Positions 35,718 through 45,902 of a stretch of DNA of 64,000 nucleotides are shown in pieces. A program made the position numbers and the translations under genes. The notes beneath the pieces were generated by a model. That model was not told the origin of the DNA and did no database searches. It saw only the letters and a list, made by a program, of their open reading frames with translations. The stretch is from positions 85,946 to 149,945 of the forward strand of contig NZ_JBFRGR010000016.1 of assembly GCF_052115445.1 (NCBI RefSeq), given 5' to 3'. Within the stretch, counting starts at the first letter, position 1; each line of letters opens with the position of its first letter. The DNA is from Paenibacillus_E sp052115445 (GTDB lineage Bacteria > Bacillota > Bacilli > Paenibacillales > NBRC-103111).

Positions 35718-37061
35718 CTACCATATATCTGAAAATCGAGTGATATCTTCTTGTGACAGTTCCTTGCCCAACAAGACTTCCATGAATTCAAGATTAGTAA
35801 CTGCCTTGATACCATGCTTAATACCAGCAGGAATTAGCAGAACATCACCTGCCATCAGTCTAACCAGTTTATCCTCAATAAGAATTTCTGCAATGCCGGA
35901 AAGAATGGTTAGGCTTTCTTGCCGATTCTCATGCTGGTGATAACTGGTCATCTTCTCATGGGCAAGCTTCACAAGTTTAAGCATACCCTCTGCTCCGTGT
36001 TCATCTTCCTTCCAATATTTCAAAATTTGATAAGAGCCCCACCTTTTCTCCACGTACATCGGAATCTGGGTGACTTGTGCTAGCCTTTCCTTAATTAAAT
36101 GGGCTTTCTCCTTGTTTGCAATTAAGATTCCGTCTGAATTTGCTGCGACAACGAGATCCGATACACCAATGACTTCAATGGGATAAGGTAGTTCGTTGAT
36201 AAGATGTGTATTTACGGTATCAGCTGAGATCCTACCTGGTCCAATAACGTTTTGCTCACAATGAAGGGTTAACGCCTTCCATGTGCCCACATCCTGCCAT
36301 AAACCTTCATACCTTATAACCACAGCGTTTTGACTATGCTCAACGACTTCGCGATCAAAGCTTGTATTGGCAAGCTGTTCATACTTAGCCAGCCATGAAT
36401 CAACTAGTGCTGGTTCCCCTTTGTCCTTTAAATAGGTCAGCATGTACCTTAATGGAAATGCGAATATGCCACAATTCCATAAAGCATGATGCTCCATTAA
36501 TTGAGCGGCATCATGCTCATTCGGCTTTTCGATGAAGTGATCGATATATGCGAATTCTTCGCTCACTTTGGGGAGAACTGGAACAATATAACCGAATTGA
36601 TCAGAAGGCATCGTCGGGTTGGTTCCAAGTAGAGCTAGATCAGCTTTAGATTCTGAAATAACCTCAGGAAAGCGATGAAGTAACTGGAAAAATGCGGAGT
36701 CTGCATAAGTGTCCACTGGGAGAATACAGATCGTTTCATCCAAATCAACTAGCATTCTCTCATGCAAATAAGTGACAGCTAAAGCTATTGCTGCATATGT
36801 CCCCCTTTTAAATGGTTCACTTAGGATAGGAATGTGTTCGCCAACATACGTACGAGTTATCTCTACCTGACTGTGATGCGTAACGATACATGTGGACGGC
36901 AGTAAGCCTACCTCATCTAATTGTCTGCATATTCGTTCAATCATCGATTCTCTAGCCCCATTTGTGGATTTCAAAAGCTTAAGAAACACCTTAGAGCGAA
37001 TCTCGTTGGATAAAGGCCATAGCCTTTTTCCTGATCCACCGCACAGTAGTACAATACGCAA
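35718..37061 (-). CDS. Mannose-1-phosphate guanylyltransferase-like enzyme
   Basis: 447-residue bifunctional-type nucleotidyltransferase/isomerase. N-terminal GT-A domain with GGSGKRLWPLS (about 7-17), IDHFIEKPN near 178, and a C-terminal cupin (about 350-440) with HQHENRQES, the mannose-6-phosphate isomerase type 2 module. Expected product GDP-mannose from GTP and mannose-1-phosphate. A TTG start at 37061 follows AAGGAGG by 7 nt. Last gene of a three-gene unit with two glycosyltransferase-like proteins, suggesting a mannose-containing surface or spore glycan. Confidence 0.88.
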   Translation of the reverse strand: MRIVLLCGGSGKRLWPLSNEIRSKVFLKLLKSTNGARESMIERICRQLDEVGLLPSTCIVTHHSQVEITRTYVGEHIPILSEPFKRGTYAAIALAVTYLHERMLVDLDETICILPVDTYADSAFFQLLHRFPEVISESKADLALLGTNPTMPSDQFGYIVPVLPKVSEEFAYIDHFIEKPNEHDAAQLMEHHALWNCGIFAFPLRYMLTYLKDKGEPALVDSWLAKYEQLANTSFDREVVEHSQNAVVIRYEGLWQDVGTWKALTLHCEQNVIGPGRISADTVNTHLINELPYPIEVIGVSDLVVAANSDGILIANKEKAHLIKERLAQVTQIPMYVEKRWGSYQILKYWKEDEHGAEGMLKLVKLAHEKMTSYHQHENRQESLTILSGIAEILIEDKLVRLMAGDVLLIPAGIKHGIKAVTNLEFMEVLLGKELSQEDITRFSDIW

Positions 37062-37100
37062 GCCAATTCCTCCTTTCCTGGGGGACATCAATCTTCATCC

Positions 37101-38216
37101 TTATTTCTTGGATTGAATGACCTTTTCAACCACATGCTTCATCAGCCTCCCTGCACGTGACCAAGTCAAATGAAGGACATCCAATCGTCCCTGACTTCCC
37201 TTACGCTTACATAATTCGGGATTCTCGTAGGCTTTCCTCATATTCATTCGTAAACTTTGATGATCAGGTTCAGCCCACAGCTGCCCCTTCTCAGCAAACA
37301 GGTATCTAAATGAGCGCGATATGGCATGTGAACTATTCATGCTAATGGACGGATTCTTCAGTTGATAGGGAATGAGAAACGAGTTATTGTTCGTTAGGAA
37401 ATCCATTTGCCCCCCCCAAGCAGTCGTGATGACTGGGATGCCACTGGCTAGTGCTTCTAGAAATGGGAGTCCTACCCCCTCACCTCGCGAAGGAAGGACG
37501 AAGGCATCTCCAAGTGTATATAGTCCTTTTAGCTGCTGTTCGCTTAATCGTCTGCCTATTATGACAACGGGCGCTGTATTTTTTTTTATGCCCAACCTCT
37601 TTTTGTACTGCCATATTTGTCGCTGAATCCATTTTTCATTCTCATAGGGCTCATAGCCGTTCGTTTTGATCACAAGAATTACGTTATCTTCGGGGGAAAA
37701 CTCTTCCCAGTACGCACGCAGCAAACCTTCGGGGTTTTTACGATGTTGAAAGCCAAATACAGACACGAAAGTGAACCTGCCTGCAGCACGCGGCAATACA
37801 AACTTCGGATTGCTTGGTTTAAATACCTTCGTATCTACACCATGCGGAACAATGTAAATCGGGACTGTAACCCCGCTGTTCTGAAGTGCACGCTTATTAT
37901 GTTGCGTAGGAACACAGACTGCATCAAATTTGTTCATATGAGAAAGCCATTTGTTTGGCGTTTTGCTGGTTTCCCAAACGGTATTTAAAATGATGGGATC
38001 ATATAGACTTCGTTCATGACCCCAATGAATATGGTTCGGAACACCGTGATAGATAAGCACTCTCTTGCCTTTGGAAGGTTTTTTACCAACGCTTAAATGA
38101 CCAAACCTAACATCAACGCCTTTCCGTTTCAAGGAAGCAGCGTAGGTTCTACTTGCATGACCAAGACCACTAGCTTTGCCTACAGGTCCCTTCCAGATAA
38201 CAACATAGGGCTTCAT
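37101..38216 (-). CDS. Family 4-type glycosyltransferase
   Basis: 371-residue GT-B glycosyltransferase. N-terminal SGLGHASRTYA nucleotide-sugar fold start, linker, and C-terminal donor-binding half with EGVGLPFLEALASGIPVI near residue 245, the EX7E signature of GT4 enzymes. ATG at 38216 overlaps the stop of the upstream gene (ATGA). Likely acts in the cytoplasm on a surface polysaccharide precursor, using a GDP- or UDP-sugar. Confidence 0.88.
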   Translation of the reverse strand: MKPYVVIWKGPVGKASGLGHASRTYAASLKRKGVDVRFGHLSVGKKPSKGKRVLIYHGVPNHIHWGHERSLYDPIILNTVWETSKTPNKWLSHMNKFDAVCVPTQHNKRALQNSGVTVPIYIVPHGVDTKVFKPSNPKFVLPRAAGRFTFVSVFGFQHRKNPEGLLRAYWEEFSPEDNVILVIKTNGYEPYENEKWIQRQIWQYKKRLGIKKNTAPVVIIGRRLSEQQLKGLYTLGDAFVLPSRGEGVGLPFLEALASGIPVITTAWGGQMDFLTNNNSFLIPYQLKNPSISMNSSHAISRSFRYLFAEKGQLWAEPDHQSLRMNMRKAYENPELCKRKGSQGRLDVLHLTWSRAGRLMKHVVEKVIQSKK

Positions 38217-39037
38217 CTCGCCACTAACCTAACCGTTTTAACATATCCCTTGCGTTTATGCAGAGAAATAGATCTATATCTTTTAGCCAAGGAAGACATC
38301 CTAGATTGTGTAATTTGGGCATTGTTCAAATGTAAGCTTTTATTCATTGCAGGCTTCAAAATCATCTTATGCGCAGACGATGAATAAAGAAAATTACCAT
38401 ATGTTTCGAACTCCGAAAAGGCAAACTGCTTGGATCTGTTCATACTTTTCATAATGGCGGAATACCAGGATCTCTTATGTTTGGACTCAATGGTTTGTTT
38501 CAGATGCTTAACTTTAGATTTCTCGAACAACATGTAATGGGTAACGAAAGACAATCGAGCCGATCGATTTCTGCCCATCAATTTTCTATACGTATTAAAA
38601 TATTCGCCCTGACTCCAGTTCCGGCAATAAAATACCGTCTTGTTGCCAATCTTGAAAACATGGGGTCGTATGAGCACGGTATCTGCATCAATGACCATAT
38701 AATAGTTGGATGTGCACAAAGTATCTCCGTTCAATTTAAGTAACTGTTGATACAGCCATCCCGTCCGATCCCACGTTTTCGATTGGTAATGGATATCCTT
38801 TTTCGTGATAGGGAGAACGGTATCTTCGTGAACGAATCGGCACCCTTTTCTCTCACATAGATCGAGTATCCGTTGTTTCCACGGAGCTACAATGATAATT
38901 TCACCAATCGGATGCTTGACATATTTTCTTACCGCGTCAATGACCAGGGGGAGCGTCCCCAAATCTTTCTCAATCGCTGGGATTAGCACATCAATTTGAG
39001 GAGTCTTGCTATTCCCCTCTTTAATTTGCATGAACAT
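38213..39037 (-). CDS. DUF6492-like putative glycosyltransferase
   Basis: 274-residue protein with a GT-A-like start (QIDVLIPAIEKDLGTLPLVIDAV) and a central MVIDADTVL resembling a DxD metal site near residue 118. It resembles the uncharacterised DUF6492 group found beside glycosyltransferase genes. The ATG at 39037 follows GGAG by about 8 nt. First gene of the polysaccharide unit, coupled to the following GT4 gene by a 4-nt overlap. Confidence 0.65.
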   Translation of the reverse strand: MFMQIKEGNSKTPQIDVLIPAIEKDLGTLPLVIDAVRKYVKHPIGEIIIVAPWKQRILDLCERKGCRFVHEDTVLPITKKDIHYQSKTWDRTGWLYQQLLKLNGDTLCTSNYYMVIDADTVLIRPHVFKIGNKTVFYCRNWSQGEYFNTYRKLMGRNRSARLSFVTHYMLFEKSKVKHLKQTIESKHKRSWYSAIMKSMNRSKQFAFSEFETYGNFLYSSSAHKMILKPAMNKSLHLNNAQITQSRMSSLAKRYRSISLHKRKGYVKTVRLVAR

Positions 39038-39122
39038 TTAATCATCTCCATTTTTCGAACATATGAAATATCATATGTCAGGAGAATGAAATGGCATGGG
39101 TTAAGTGGCATGAGGCAAGCAC

Positions 39123-39155
39123 AAAAAAGCTGCCAAGGATTACATCCCTGACAGC
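39123..39155 (-). terminator. Terminator after telA-like gene
   Basis: GCTGTCAGGGAT / ATCCTTGGCAGC stem (39129-39155) with a 3-nt loop, followed by six U on the minus strand. Confidence 0.85.
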
Positions 39156-39173
39156 CAATTCTATTTCTATGAT

Positions 39174-40265
39174 TTATTCCAAAAGTCCACTTAATTCGGA
39201 CGCTTTGATTTCTGCATTCGTTTTATTCCCAGGCGTTAAGCCAAGTCTTTGCGTCATTTGCTGGCTGATGTTACCAAGCCGTTGCGTGTGCTCCGTAGCC
39301 GATTGAATGATTGTCCGATTGGACTGTTCAAATAAATCCAAAGCGGCGAAAAGGTCTGTCATGCCTCGCTCGATCGAATCCATTTGCAAGCCTGGTTTCC
39401 CCAGCAGCTCATTCGTTCGTTGCGTTGTTTCTTTCAACAGCCGCGAATTTTCCTCAAACATTTTATTCAATGTCGAGTTCGCGGAATTGACCGCATCAAT
39501 CGTTTGAACTTGATCTTCAATGGCCATCGAGATCATCGCAGAGACTGTCAACAGGTTCTGTGTTTTATCAATCGTCGCATCAACGGCATCAATCAGCTTA
39601 TCGTTGTTGTCGTTAATGATATCTGTTCCTGCAATCGCTTGTTGATACAGAATGACCATCTCTTGAAAGGACTGAATCCGGGTCACGACCTTACGAAGTC
39701 CTCTCTCCAAATGTGTTTTACGATGCTCATTCTCGGGCTTGGCTATTTCAACTTCGAAAAGCTGCTTTAAATTCTCGCCCATCGCAATTCGCATTTGCAA
39801 ATTATAGACAGACTCAATTGAATTTTTCTTCAACGTCTTCATATACGCCATGTTCTCTTCTAGCGTTTCCTTCCCGTTACGAAGGGATTGTACAATGGCA
39901 TTTACATTTGTTTTCACGGACTGATATTTATAAATATAGTTCTTAAGCGGTGTCTTCTTCATCATCTTCTCAAAAAAGCCAAGCTGCTTGCTCTTGCTCA
40001 ACGAATCAATTTCGCCGCGCAGTTTCAGAATGTTGTTTTGGACCTCTGAGCGTTTACCCGACATCAATTCATTCACTGGGCGCTCTAGCATCGCTAGAGA
40101 TTGTCCAGCCTGTTCCATCGTTTTAGATCCCATACGTCCAATCGAATCCATTAGCGTTTCTAATTCCATCGTATCGGTCGCCGAAACCTTCTCGAGTAAC
40201 TGTTTGGCTTCTTGCTCTACTTTCTGCAAATCGGTCGATTTTAACTGCACCAATTGGGTTGTCAT
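39174..40265 (-). CDS. telA: TelA-family toxic anion resistance protein
   Basis: 363-residue, largely alpha-helical soluble protein of the TelA/KlaA family (B. subtilis YaaN). Heptad-rich helices span most of the chain, with KTPLKNYIYKYQSVKTNV in the middle. Family members are linked to tellurite and cell-envelope stress resistance, mechanism unknown. ATG at 40265 lies 13 nt after the xpaC-like gene, the same pairing as xpaC-yaaN in Bacillus, so this is a two-gene operon. Confidence 0.9.
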   Translation of the reverse strand: MTTQLVQLKSTDLQKVEQEAKQLLEKVSATDTMELETLMDSIGRMGSKTMEQAGQSLAMLERPVNELMSGKRSEVQNNILKLRGEIDSLSKSKQLGFFEKMMKKTPLKNYIYKYQSVKTNVNAIVQSLRNGKETLEENMAYMKTLKKNSIESVYNLQMRIAMGENLKQLFEVEIAKPENEHRKTHLERGLRKVVTRIQSFQEMVILYQQAIAGTDIINDNNDKLIDAVDATIDKTQNLLTVSAMISMAIEDQVQTIDAVNSANSTLNKMFEENSRLLKETTQRTNELLGKPGLQMDSIERGMTDLFAALDLFEQSNRTIIQSATEHTQRLGNISQQMTQRLGLTPGNKTNAEIKASELSGLLE

Positions 40266-40278
40266 GTTCCATGCCTCC

Positions 40279-40938
40279 TTAGTCTGTTGAACGATAGCGC
40301 TGTTGGATTAATTCCATGCGTGTCTGCAATTCAATTAAGTCTTTTTGTTCGATCGTTTCTACATAGTCAGTGAGCTTAGAATTAATATCCTTGATTCCTG
40401 TAAGAAGAAGTCGACGATTCAATCGTTTGGCTTCCCCGCCTAACTTCAGAAAGGGATTAATCGCACCATTTAAATCCTTAAAGATCAGTCTTTGTATGTT
40501 ATGATTCATATTTGCATCATTTAACTCTTTTAATTGCGGAATCAACCGACCTACCCGAGAGAGTAAGCTAAGTGTCTTTTCGACAATTTCATCATCTACG
40601 GTATTCTTCTGCCCCTCCGAGATCATCGTCTCTTCAATCACATGGATATACTCGGCAATCGGTCCCCAGAAAGGATCACTTTCAGCTTGGATTTCAGTAT
40701 CGCTAGTAGCATTGGGAATCGGCGCAGTCGTTGTATTCGCAGCATGTTCGCTTATAGGTACGTTAGTCGTTGTTCCCTTAATAGCTTTAGAAGAACGTTG
40801 GAGCACAAGAATAGTTCCAAATGTTACCGCTGCTGGTACTAGTAAATTAATGGCTTCCGGTAAGAAACTAGTTGTTATGAGACTGACGACATATCCTGCA
40901 AGAGAGATGCCTGCTGCGACTTTGAATTGCTTTTGCAT
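40279..40938 (-). CDS. xpaC: XpaC-like protein
   Basis: 219-residue protein with two adjacent N-terminal hydrophobic segments (about 9-45) and a helical cytoplasmic domain. It resembles XpaC, named for hydrolysis of 5-bromo-4-chloroindolyl phosphate, although a phosphatase active site is not evident. Upstream partner of telA. ATG at 40938. Confidence 0.8.
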   Translation of the reverse strand: MQKQFKVAAGISLAGYVVSLITTSFLPEAINLLVPAAVTFGTILVLQRSSKAIKGTTTNVPISEHAANTTTAPIPNATSDTEIQAESDPFWGPIAEYIHVIEETMISEGQKNTVDDEIVEKTLSLLSRVGRLIPQLKELNDANMNHNIQRLIFKDLNGAINPFLKLGGEAKRLNRRLLLTGIKDINSKLTDYVETIEQKDLIELQTRMELIQQRYRSTD

Positions 40939-41020
40939 GAATCTTCACACCCCTGTCCCATCGTGTTACCCACTAAAATCATATCTCCCCTAGCGATTGA
41001 TGTCAATTTAAAGCAGGCAA

Positions 41021-41056
41021 AAAGCCAGATAAACGCAACATGCGTCCACTGGCTTT
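41021..41056 (-). terminator. Terminator of the sugar ABC transporter operon
   Basis: AAAGCCAG/CTGGCTTT outer stem with an inner ACGCA/TGCGT stem, then TTTTTGCC on the minus strand. Confidence 0.75.
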
Positions 41057-41082
41057 ATCGGTTTTGATGTACTTATAGCTGA

Positions 41083-41967
41083 TTAACCTTTCACAGCTGT
41101 ATTGGAAATCCCTTGAATGATGAACTTCTGCCCCAGCATGAAAACGAGAATCATCGGTAGAATGGCTGCACTCGCCGCAGCCATCATGCCATTGTAATCG
41201 ACATTAAATTCCATAATGAAATTCTGCAAACCCAATGGAATGGTATATAACTTACGATCTGTCAGAAACACGAGAGCGTTCTCATAATCGTTCCAATGCC
41301 AAGAGAAATCGATGATTGCTAACGTAGCCATTGCCGGTTTAGCTAAAGGAAGCATCAGTTGAAGAAATATGCGATAATGACCGGCTCCATCCATGAAGGC
41401 CGATTCTGAGATTTCGGATGGAATCCGAATGAAAAACTGTCTCATTAAAAATACACCGAAAATAGAAATCATGCCAGGCAGAATAAGTGCCCAAAGCGTA
41501 TTATAGATACCCACCCATTCAAACATAATGAATTTCGGGACGAACAAAACCTGAGGTGGAATCATCATCATCGATAAGTAGATGAGAAACAATGTATCTC
41601 TGCCTTTGAACGTAATTCTGGCGAAGCTGTAGGCAGCCAATGACGAGAGTAATGTCGCGCCAATTGTACAGACTACCGCTACCTTAATGGAGTTCATATA
41701 GTAAGTTGCAAAGCCCATGCTGCCTGTCCAAACTCGGATATGATGCTCCATATTAAAATGGGAAGGAATCCAGCGGATGGGGTATTCAAATACTTCAGCC
41801 GGCGATTTAAAAGACGTACTGATCATCCAAATGAATGGCATAATCATAGCCAGACCAAGGATAAACATGATCAGTGTCGTTCCTACTTTGATTAGGGTTG
41901 GGAGCGGAAACCGCCTCTTGGTTCGAGCTTTTGCACTTGCCCTAATGTCTGATTGCACAGTAGCCAT
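41083..41967 (-). CDS. Carbohydrate ABC transporter permease (MalG-type)
   Basis: 294-residue inner-membrane permease with six helices. The EAA loop appears as ESAFMDGAGHYRIFLQLMLPLAKPA near residue 195, docking the ATPase. ATG at 41967 is preceded by GGAGG. Third gene after the binding protein and the first permease. No ATPase gene is nearby, typical of Paenibacillus systems that share one MsmX-type ATPase. Substrate likely an oligosaccharide. Confidence 0.93.
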   Translation of the reverse strand: MATVQSDIRASAKARTKRRFPLPTLIKVGTTLIMFILGLAMIMPFIWMISTSFKSPAEVFEYPIRWIPSHFNMEHHIRVWTGSMGFATYYMNSIKVAVVCTIGATLLSSLAAYSFARITFKGRDTLFLIYLSMMMIPPQVLFVPKFIMFEWVGIYNTLWALILPGMISIFGVFLMRQFFIRIPSEISESAFMDGAGHYRIFLQLMLPLAKPAMATLAIIDFSWHWNDYENALVFLTDRKLYTIPLGLQNFIMEFNVDYNGMMAAASAAILPMILVFMLGQKFIIQGISNTAVKG

Positions 41968-42032
41968 AGAGGTTACCTCCTACTCAATTATTCGCCGATG
42001 AATCGGCTATCTTTAACATGATGTCTACTATT

Positions 42033-42914
42033 TTAATAATGAACCCATTTCTTTTGCCCAAACCATTGAACGAATGTAATCGCCGCAATAATTAAGAACA
42101 AAACCCAAGATATCGTAGATGCGTAGCCCATTTCATAATAGCCGAACGCATTTTTGTAGACGAATAGAGATAAAATTGTCGTACTATTCCCAGGACCACC
42201 CTGTGTAATGGCTTGGATCAATCCAAACGATTTGATGGTCATAATTAAACCAGTAATGAGTAGTAAGAACGTCGTCGGGCTGACGATTGGGAAAATGATG
42301 GACTTGATTTTTACCCAACCGCTAGCACCATCTACTTTAGCAGCTTCAAGCAGCTCCGGAGATATTTCCTGTAAGGCTGCCAAATAAATAATCATATTAT
42401 AACCGAGCATGAACCAGATCCAGATGATATCAATAGCCATCATGGACGTTTCCGTTGTAGAAAGCCAACCCGGTGGATTCGACATGCCTATTGCTTTTAA
42501 CAGTTGATTGATCGGTCCTTCTGAAGGTTGAAACAATAGCATCCATACGAAAGCAACAGCCACACCACTTGTAATGTACGGTAGGAAATACATGGCTCGA
42601 AGCAATCCTTTGGCATACACATGCTTGTTCAAGACGAGTGCTACAAGAAACGCAAGCATGATGGAAATGGGTACTGACAGGAGATACCACCCGGTATTTC
42701 GGAGTGAAACATAGAAAAGATCGTCATGGAGTAGACGTTTGAAGTTATCAATGCCCACGAAGTGATAATTGGGATTGGCGAATTGATAATTAGTGAAAAT
42801 GAGGCCGAAAGAGAAAATCGCCGGTACAATAAAAAAGAGGAGAACACCCAGCATGTTTGGTGCAATAAATAAATAGCCGGTTAAACTTTGTCTGGCCATC
42901 CAGTTTTTCTTCAC
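42033..42914 (-). CDS. Carbohydrate ABC transporter permease (MalF/UgpA-type)
   Basis: 293-residue permease with six helices and the EAA motif LEAAKVDGASGWVKIKSIIFP near residue 190. A GTG start at 42914 has GGAGG 9 nt upstream. It partners the adjacent MalG-type permease and binding protein. Confidence 0.93.
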   Translation of the reverse strand: MKKNWMARQSLTGYLFIAPNMLGVLLFFIVPAIFSFGLIFTNYQFANPNYHFVGIDNFKRLLHDDLFYVSLRNTGWYLLSVPISIMLAFLVALVLNKHVYAKGLLRAMYFLPYITSGVAVAFVWMLLFQPSEGPINQLLKAIGMSNPPGWLSTTETSMMAIDIIWIWFMLGYNMIIYLAALQEISPELLEAAKVDGASGWVKIKSIIFPIVSPTTFLLLITGLIMTIKSFGLIQAITQGGPGNSTTILSLFVYKNAFGYYEMGYASTISWVLFLIIAAITFVQWFGQKKWVHY

Positions 42915-42980
42915 ATCCGATAACCTCCCTTAGTATGCATACAGGGGAACCAGCCGAAGCCACTCCCCCTGCTTTTCTAC

Positions 42981-44312
42981 TTATTTGGTTGTTTTCATAA
43001 ATTCATTATGCCGTTTGACCATAGCCGCCAGCGTTGTTGCAGTATCTTGCTTGCCTAAGAAAAACTTCTCATATTCCTCTCTGCGGAGGTCCATGACTTG
43101 TTGAGGCTGGTTACGTGTAAACGTTGGCGTCTTGTTCTCGAACAGTACATATTTCAAAGAAGGAATATCATACGTACTCTCATTTTCACCTAAAAGTAAC
43201 TTCAAAGCATCCTCAACATTCGCATCCTTGGAAGATGGAATTCGTCCGCCGGAAGCAAGTGGCAGTAATCCTCCGTCTGCATACCATTTCAGGAACTTCC
43301 ATGCTGCATCTTTATTAGCCGTCTTCGCATTGATCGAAACGAAATCACCTAAACCACCACGACCAATGCCATTTTGCTCATTACTATCTAGTCTCGGAAC
43401 AGGCGCGAATGCAATTTTGAACGTCCTTGGATTATCTTTCAAGTTATTTGAATTCCGGAAAATCCAGGATCCTGCGTTCAGCATGGCGCTCTCACCTTTC
43501 AGAAACATCGTTTCTACAGGCATCTTGGTTGTCAACTGTTCGCCAAGCATTGGCGTACTCTTGTCCTTCATCATGGTATTCAAAGTATCTAACCAAGTAC
43601 CCATTAATGGATTATCCAGATTCGAACTGCCATCTTTCTTCGTGTACCCATCGTGAGTCAATGCGGAATCCAAGGAATCTGGGAATGACTCTAAATGCTG
43701 GACTAGTCCAAAGCGCTTATCGGCTTTCAATTTCGTAGCATAATCCTGCATATCCTTCCATGTCCAGGACGTTGGTACTTTAAGTCCCGCCTGATCAAGC
43801 ATCTCTTTGTTAAACCACACGAAGAACGTACTCTTAACGGTTGGAATACCGTAATATTTACCATTAACTTGCCAATCCTTCGACGTCGAGCCCATCTTCT
43901 GTTCAATGTTATAATCGGTATAGCTGCTCATATCCAACGCTACACCAGCATCCACACGCTTCTTCAAGGCTGTGCCTGAATAGTTCACGAATAAATCAAC
44001 ACTTTGACCCGTGAGCAATGCCGTATCTAACTTCAGATTTCCTGCGTCGTCATTCACATAGCGTTCATACTCCACTTGAATGTCTGGGTTTTTCGCATTC
44101 CAATTGTCAACCACCGCTTGAGGACCTGATTCTGGCGGAACGCCGCCCCACATTTTCAGCTTTATGACCTTGCCAGTGGCTGCTGCTGTAGTACTAGGGC
44201 TAGTAGTACTGGCGCTGCTGGAGGCTGAGTCACCTGATGTATTCCCGCATGCTGTAAGACCTAAAGTAAGAGCTAGTGCACCGAGCATCATTGTGTTCTT
44301 TCTCTTTGTCAT
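42981..44312 (-). CDS. Sugar ABC transporter substrate-binding lipoprotein
   Basis: 443-residue extracellular solute-binding protein, family 1. Lipobox LTAC with Cys at about residue 22 (LGLTACGN), a Ser/Thr-rich linker, then the bilobal domain with LDTALLTGQSVDLFVNYSG. ATG at 44312 is preceded by AGGAGG. First gene of the transporter operon. The two-component system immediately upstream probably controls it. Specificity unknown; no glycosidase is linked. Confidence 0.93.
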   Translation of the reverse strand: MTKRKNTMMLGALALTLGLTACGNTSGDSASSSASTTSPSTTAAATGKVIKLKMWGGVPPESGPQAVVDNWNAKNPDIQVEYERYVNDDAGNLKLDTALLTGQSVDLFVNYSGTALKKRVDAGVALDMSSYTDYNIEQKMGSTSKDWQVNGKYYGIPTVKSTFFVWFNKEMLDQAGLKVPTSWTWKDMQDYATKLKADKRFGLVQHLESFPDSLDSALTHDGYTKKDGSSNLDNPLMGTWLDTLNTMMKDKSTPMLGEQLTTKMPVETMFLKGESAMLNAGSWIFRNSNNLKDNPRTFKIAFAPVPRLDSNEQNGIGRGGLGDFVSINAKTANKDAAWKFLKWYADGGLLPLASGGRIPSSKDANVEDALKLLLGENESTYDIPSLKYVLFENKTPTFTRNQPQQVMDLRREEYEKFFLGKQDTATTLAAMVKRHNEFMKTTK

Positions 44313-44441
44313 TTTGGTTTGACCTCCTGCAATTGATTACTTACAGTACTTACTTTATCACCCATTACGAATGCGAATAAGAAACAGAATCCATGATTTC
44401 ATAGAACAAAAGTCACATTGTCGAAAAATCACGAAAAGTGT

Positions 44442-45902
44442 TTATGTTCGGTTTCTGAAGCTTGCAGGTGTCCCGCCAGTGAATCGTTTAAAAATTTTAA
44501 TGAAATAATTATCATTCGCGAACCCAACTCGTTCACCAATTTCACTAATCGTTCGATCCGTTTCGCGCAGCAATCTTTGGGCATGTTCGATTCGAATCTG
44601 ATGCAAATATTGAATAATACTTACGCCCAGTTTCTTCTTAAATAAACCGCTAACATATTTATCATCCATGCAAACTAGCTTTGCCAAGGTGTCTAATGTA
44701 ATTTCCTCTACATAGTGTTCATGCAAATAGGAAATGATCTTGTTGATCTCAGGATGATCAGAAATAGGAATGCGAGATGCGCTCAAGTGTTTGAAATGTG
44801 ATTCCAGACGAGCCAAGAAAACAGATTTAAGACGATGATGGTCGGATGCGAGCAACTCCTCTTCATCAACCGTGCTGAGTTGAGATATTCTCGCACACAA
44901 ATGGACAATTCTCGCGGCTGCTTGCTTCACTTGCTGCTGCGGAGCATGCTGAACTTCGAATTTCCCCCACAGCTCATTCACTGCTCCAACAACGGCATCC
45001 CATCTTAGCTGCTCCAAGTTATGCCAGATTTTATGCTCCAACCCCCACGTATCCGCAGTTTCACGCAGAGGTGTGCCTGCAGAAGTGCATAGTTTCGCAC
45101 TGCATGTGGGATTGTACCACTCCATATTCAATGCAATTAGAACGCTTTTCCACGTTTCTAGGAGGTGTGCAGTTGGGATTAATTCCGTATAGATTAGGCT
45201 AACTGGCAAAGCTTGCTCTGAAGGCATGTAGAACTGCGAATTTGTCGGTAACCACATAAATAGGTAGCTAACCCCGTCTATGGTCAGCAAATGCCAGACG
45301 GCTGCAGAGGCCACATCGTTTTCTATTAAATGAAGTGCGAAGAAATCTACTCGTGTGTATGTAGGTCGTCCGTGTTGCACCGCGATGATGCTCAAATCGC
45401 GTCCTTGAACACCAGGGATCTCAATCTCGCTTTCCTTGCCTTCCGGGGATTGGGCTCCCCCCACCATTAACTTCCACAATTTACGATACACCGTTTCAGC
45501 TTCTCGTATTTCGGCACTTCTACGGTCGATTAGCTCTTTTTCAACCTTACTCATCGTCTCTGCTAATGTCTCATGATCCATATAGAGCTTGAGCATATAA
45601 CTAGTCGCGCCGAACTCCAGCGCTTGCTGAACGTTTTCGAAATCACTCATAACCGTCAGCATGACGAAACGGCTTGTGAAGCCTTCCCTCCGCGCTTGTT
45701 TCAACAAGTCCACGCCATTCATCAGCGGCATGACAATATCTGTGATGACAACGTCCGGTTGGCATTCCCGGATTTTATCCATCGCCTCCAAGCCGTTACC
45801 TGCTTCCCCAATGATGGTGAAGCCCATTTCCTTCCAACGCATCGTTTCTTTCACTTTCCGTCGAACGAAAACTTCATCCTCAACGAGTAGAACGGTCCAC
45901 AT
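44442..45902 (-). CDS. YesN-type response regulator (receiver + AraC)
   Basis: About 486 residues. N-terminal receiver domain with the phosphorylatable Asp in VVITDIVMPLMNG (about residue 54), a long variable middle, and a C-terminal AraC double helix-turn-helix (about 390-486) with SGLFKKKLGVSIIQYLHQIR and ISEIGERVGFANDNYF. ATG at 45902 follows GGAAG by about 9 nt and overlaps the kinase gene by 23 nt. It should activate the sugar transporter operon downstream when its partner kinase senses substrate. Confidence 0.93.
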   Translation of the reverse strand: MWTVLLVEDEVFVRRKVKETMRWKEMGFTIIGEAGNGLEAMDKIRECQPDVVITDIVMPLMNGVDLLKQARREGFTSRFVMLTVMSDFENVQQALEFGATSYMLKLYMDHETLAETMSKVEKELIDRRSAEIREAETVYRKLWKLMVGGAQSPEGKESEIEIPGVQGRDLSIIAVQHGRPTYTRVDFFALHLIENDVASAAVWHLLTIDGVSYLFMWLPTNSQFYMPSEQALPVSLIYTELIPTAHLLETWKSVLIALNMEWYNPTCSAKLCTSAGTPLRETADTWGLEHKIWHNLEQLRWDAVVGAVNELWGKFEVQHAPQQQVKQAAARIVHLCARISQLSTVDEEELLASDHHRLKSVFLARLESHFKHLSASRIPISDHPEINKIISYLHEHYVEEITLDTLAKLVCMDDKYVSGLFKKKLGVSIIQYLHQIRIEHAQRLLRETDRTISEIGERVGFANDNYFIKIFKRFTGGTPASFRNRT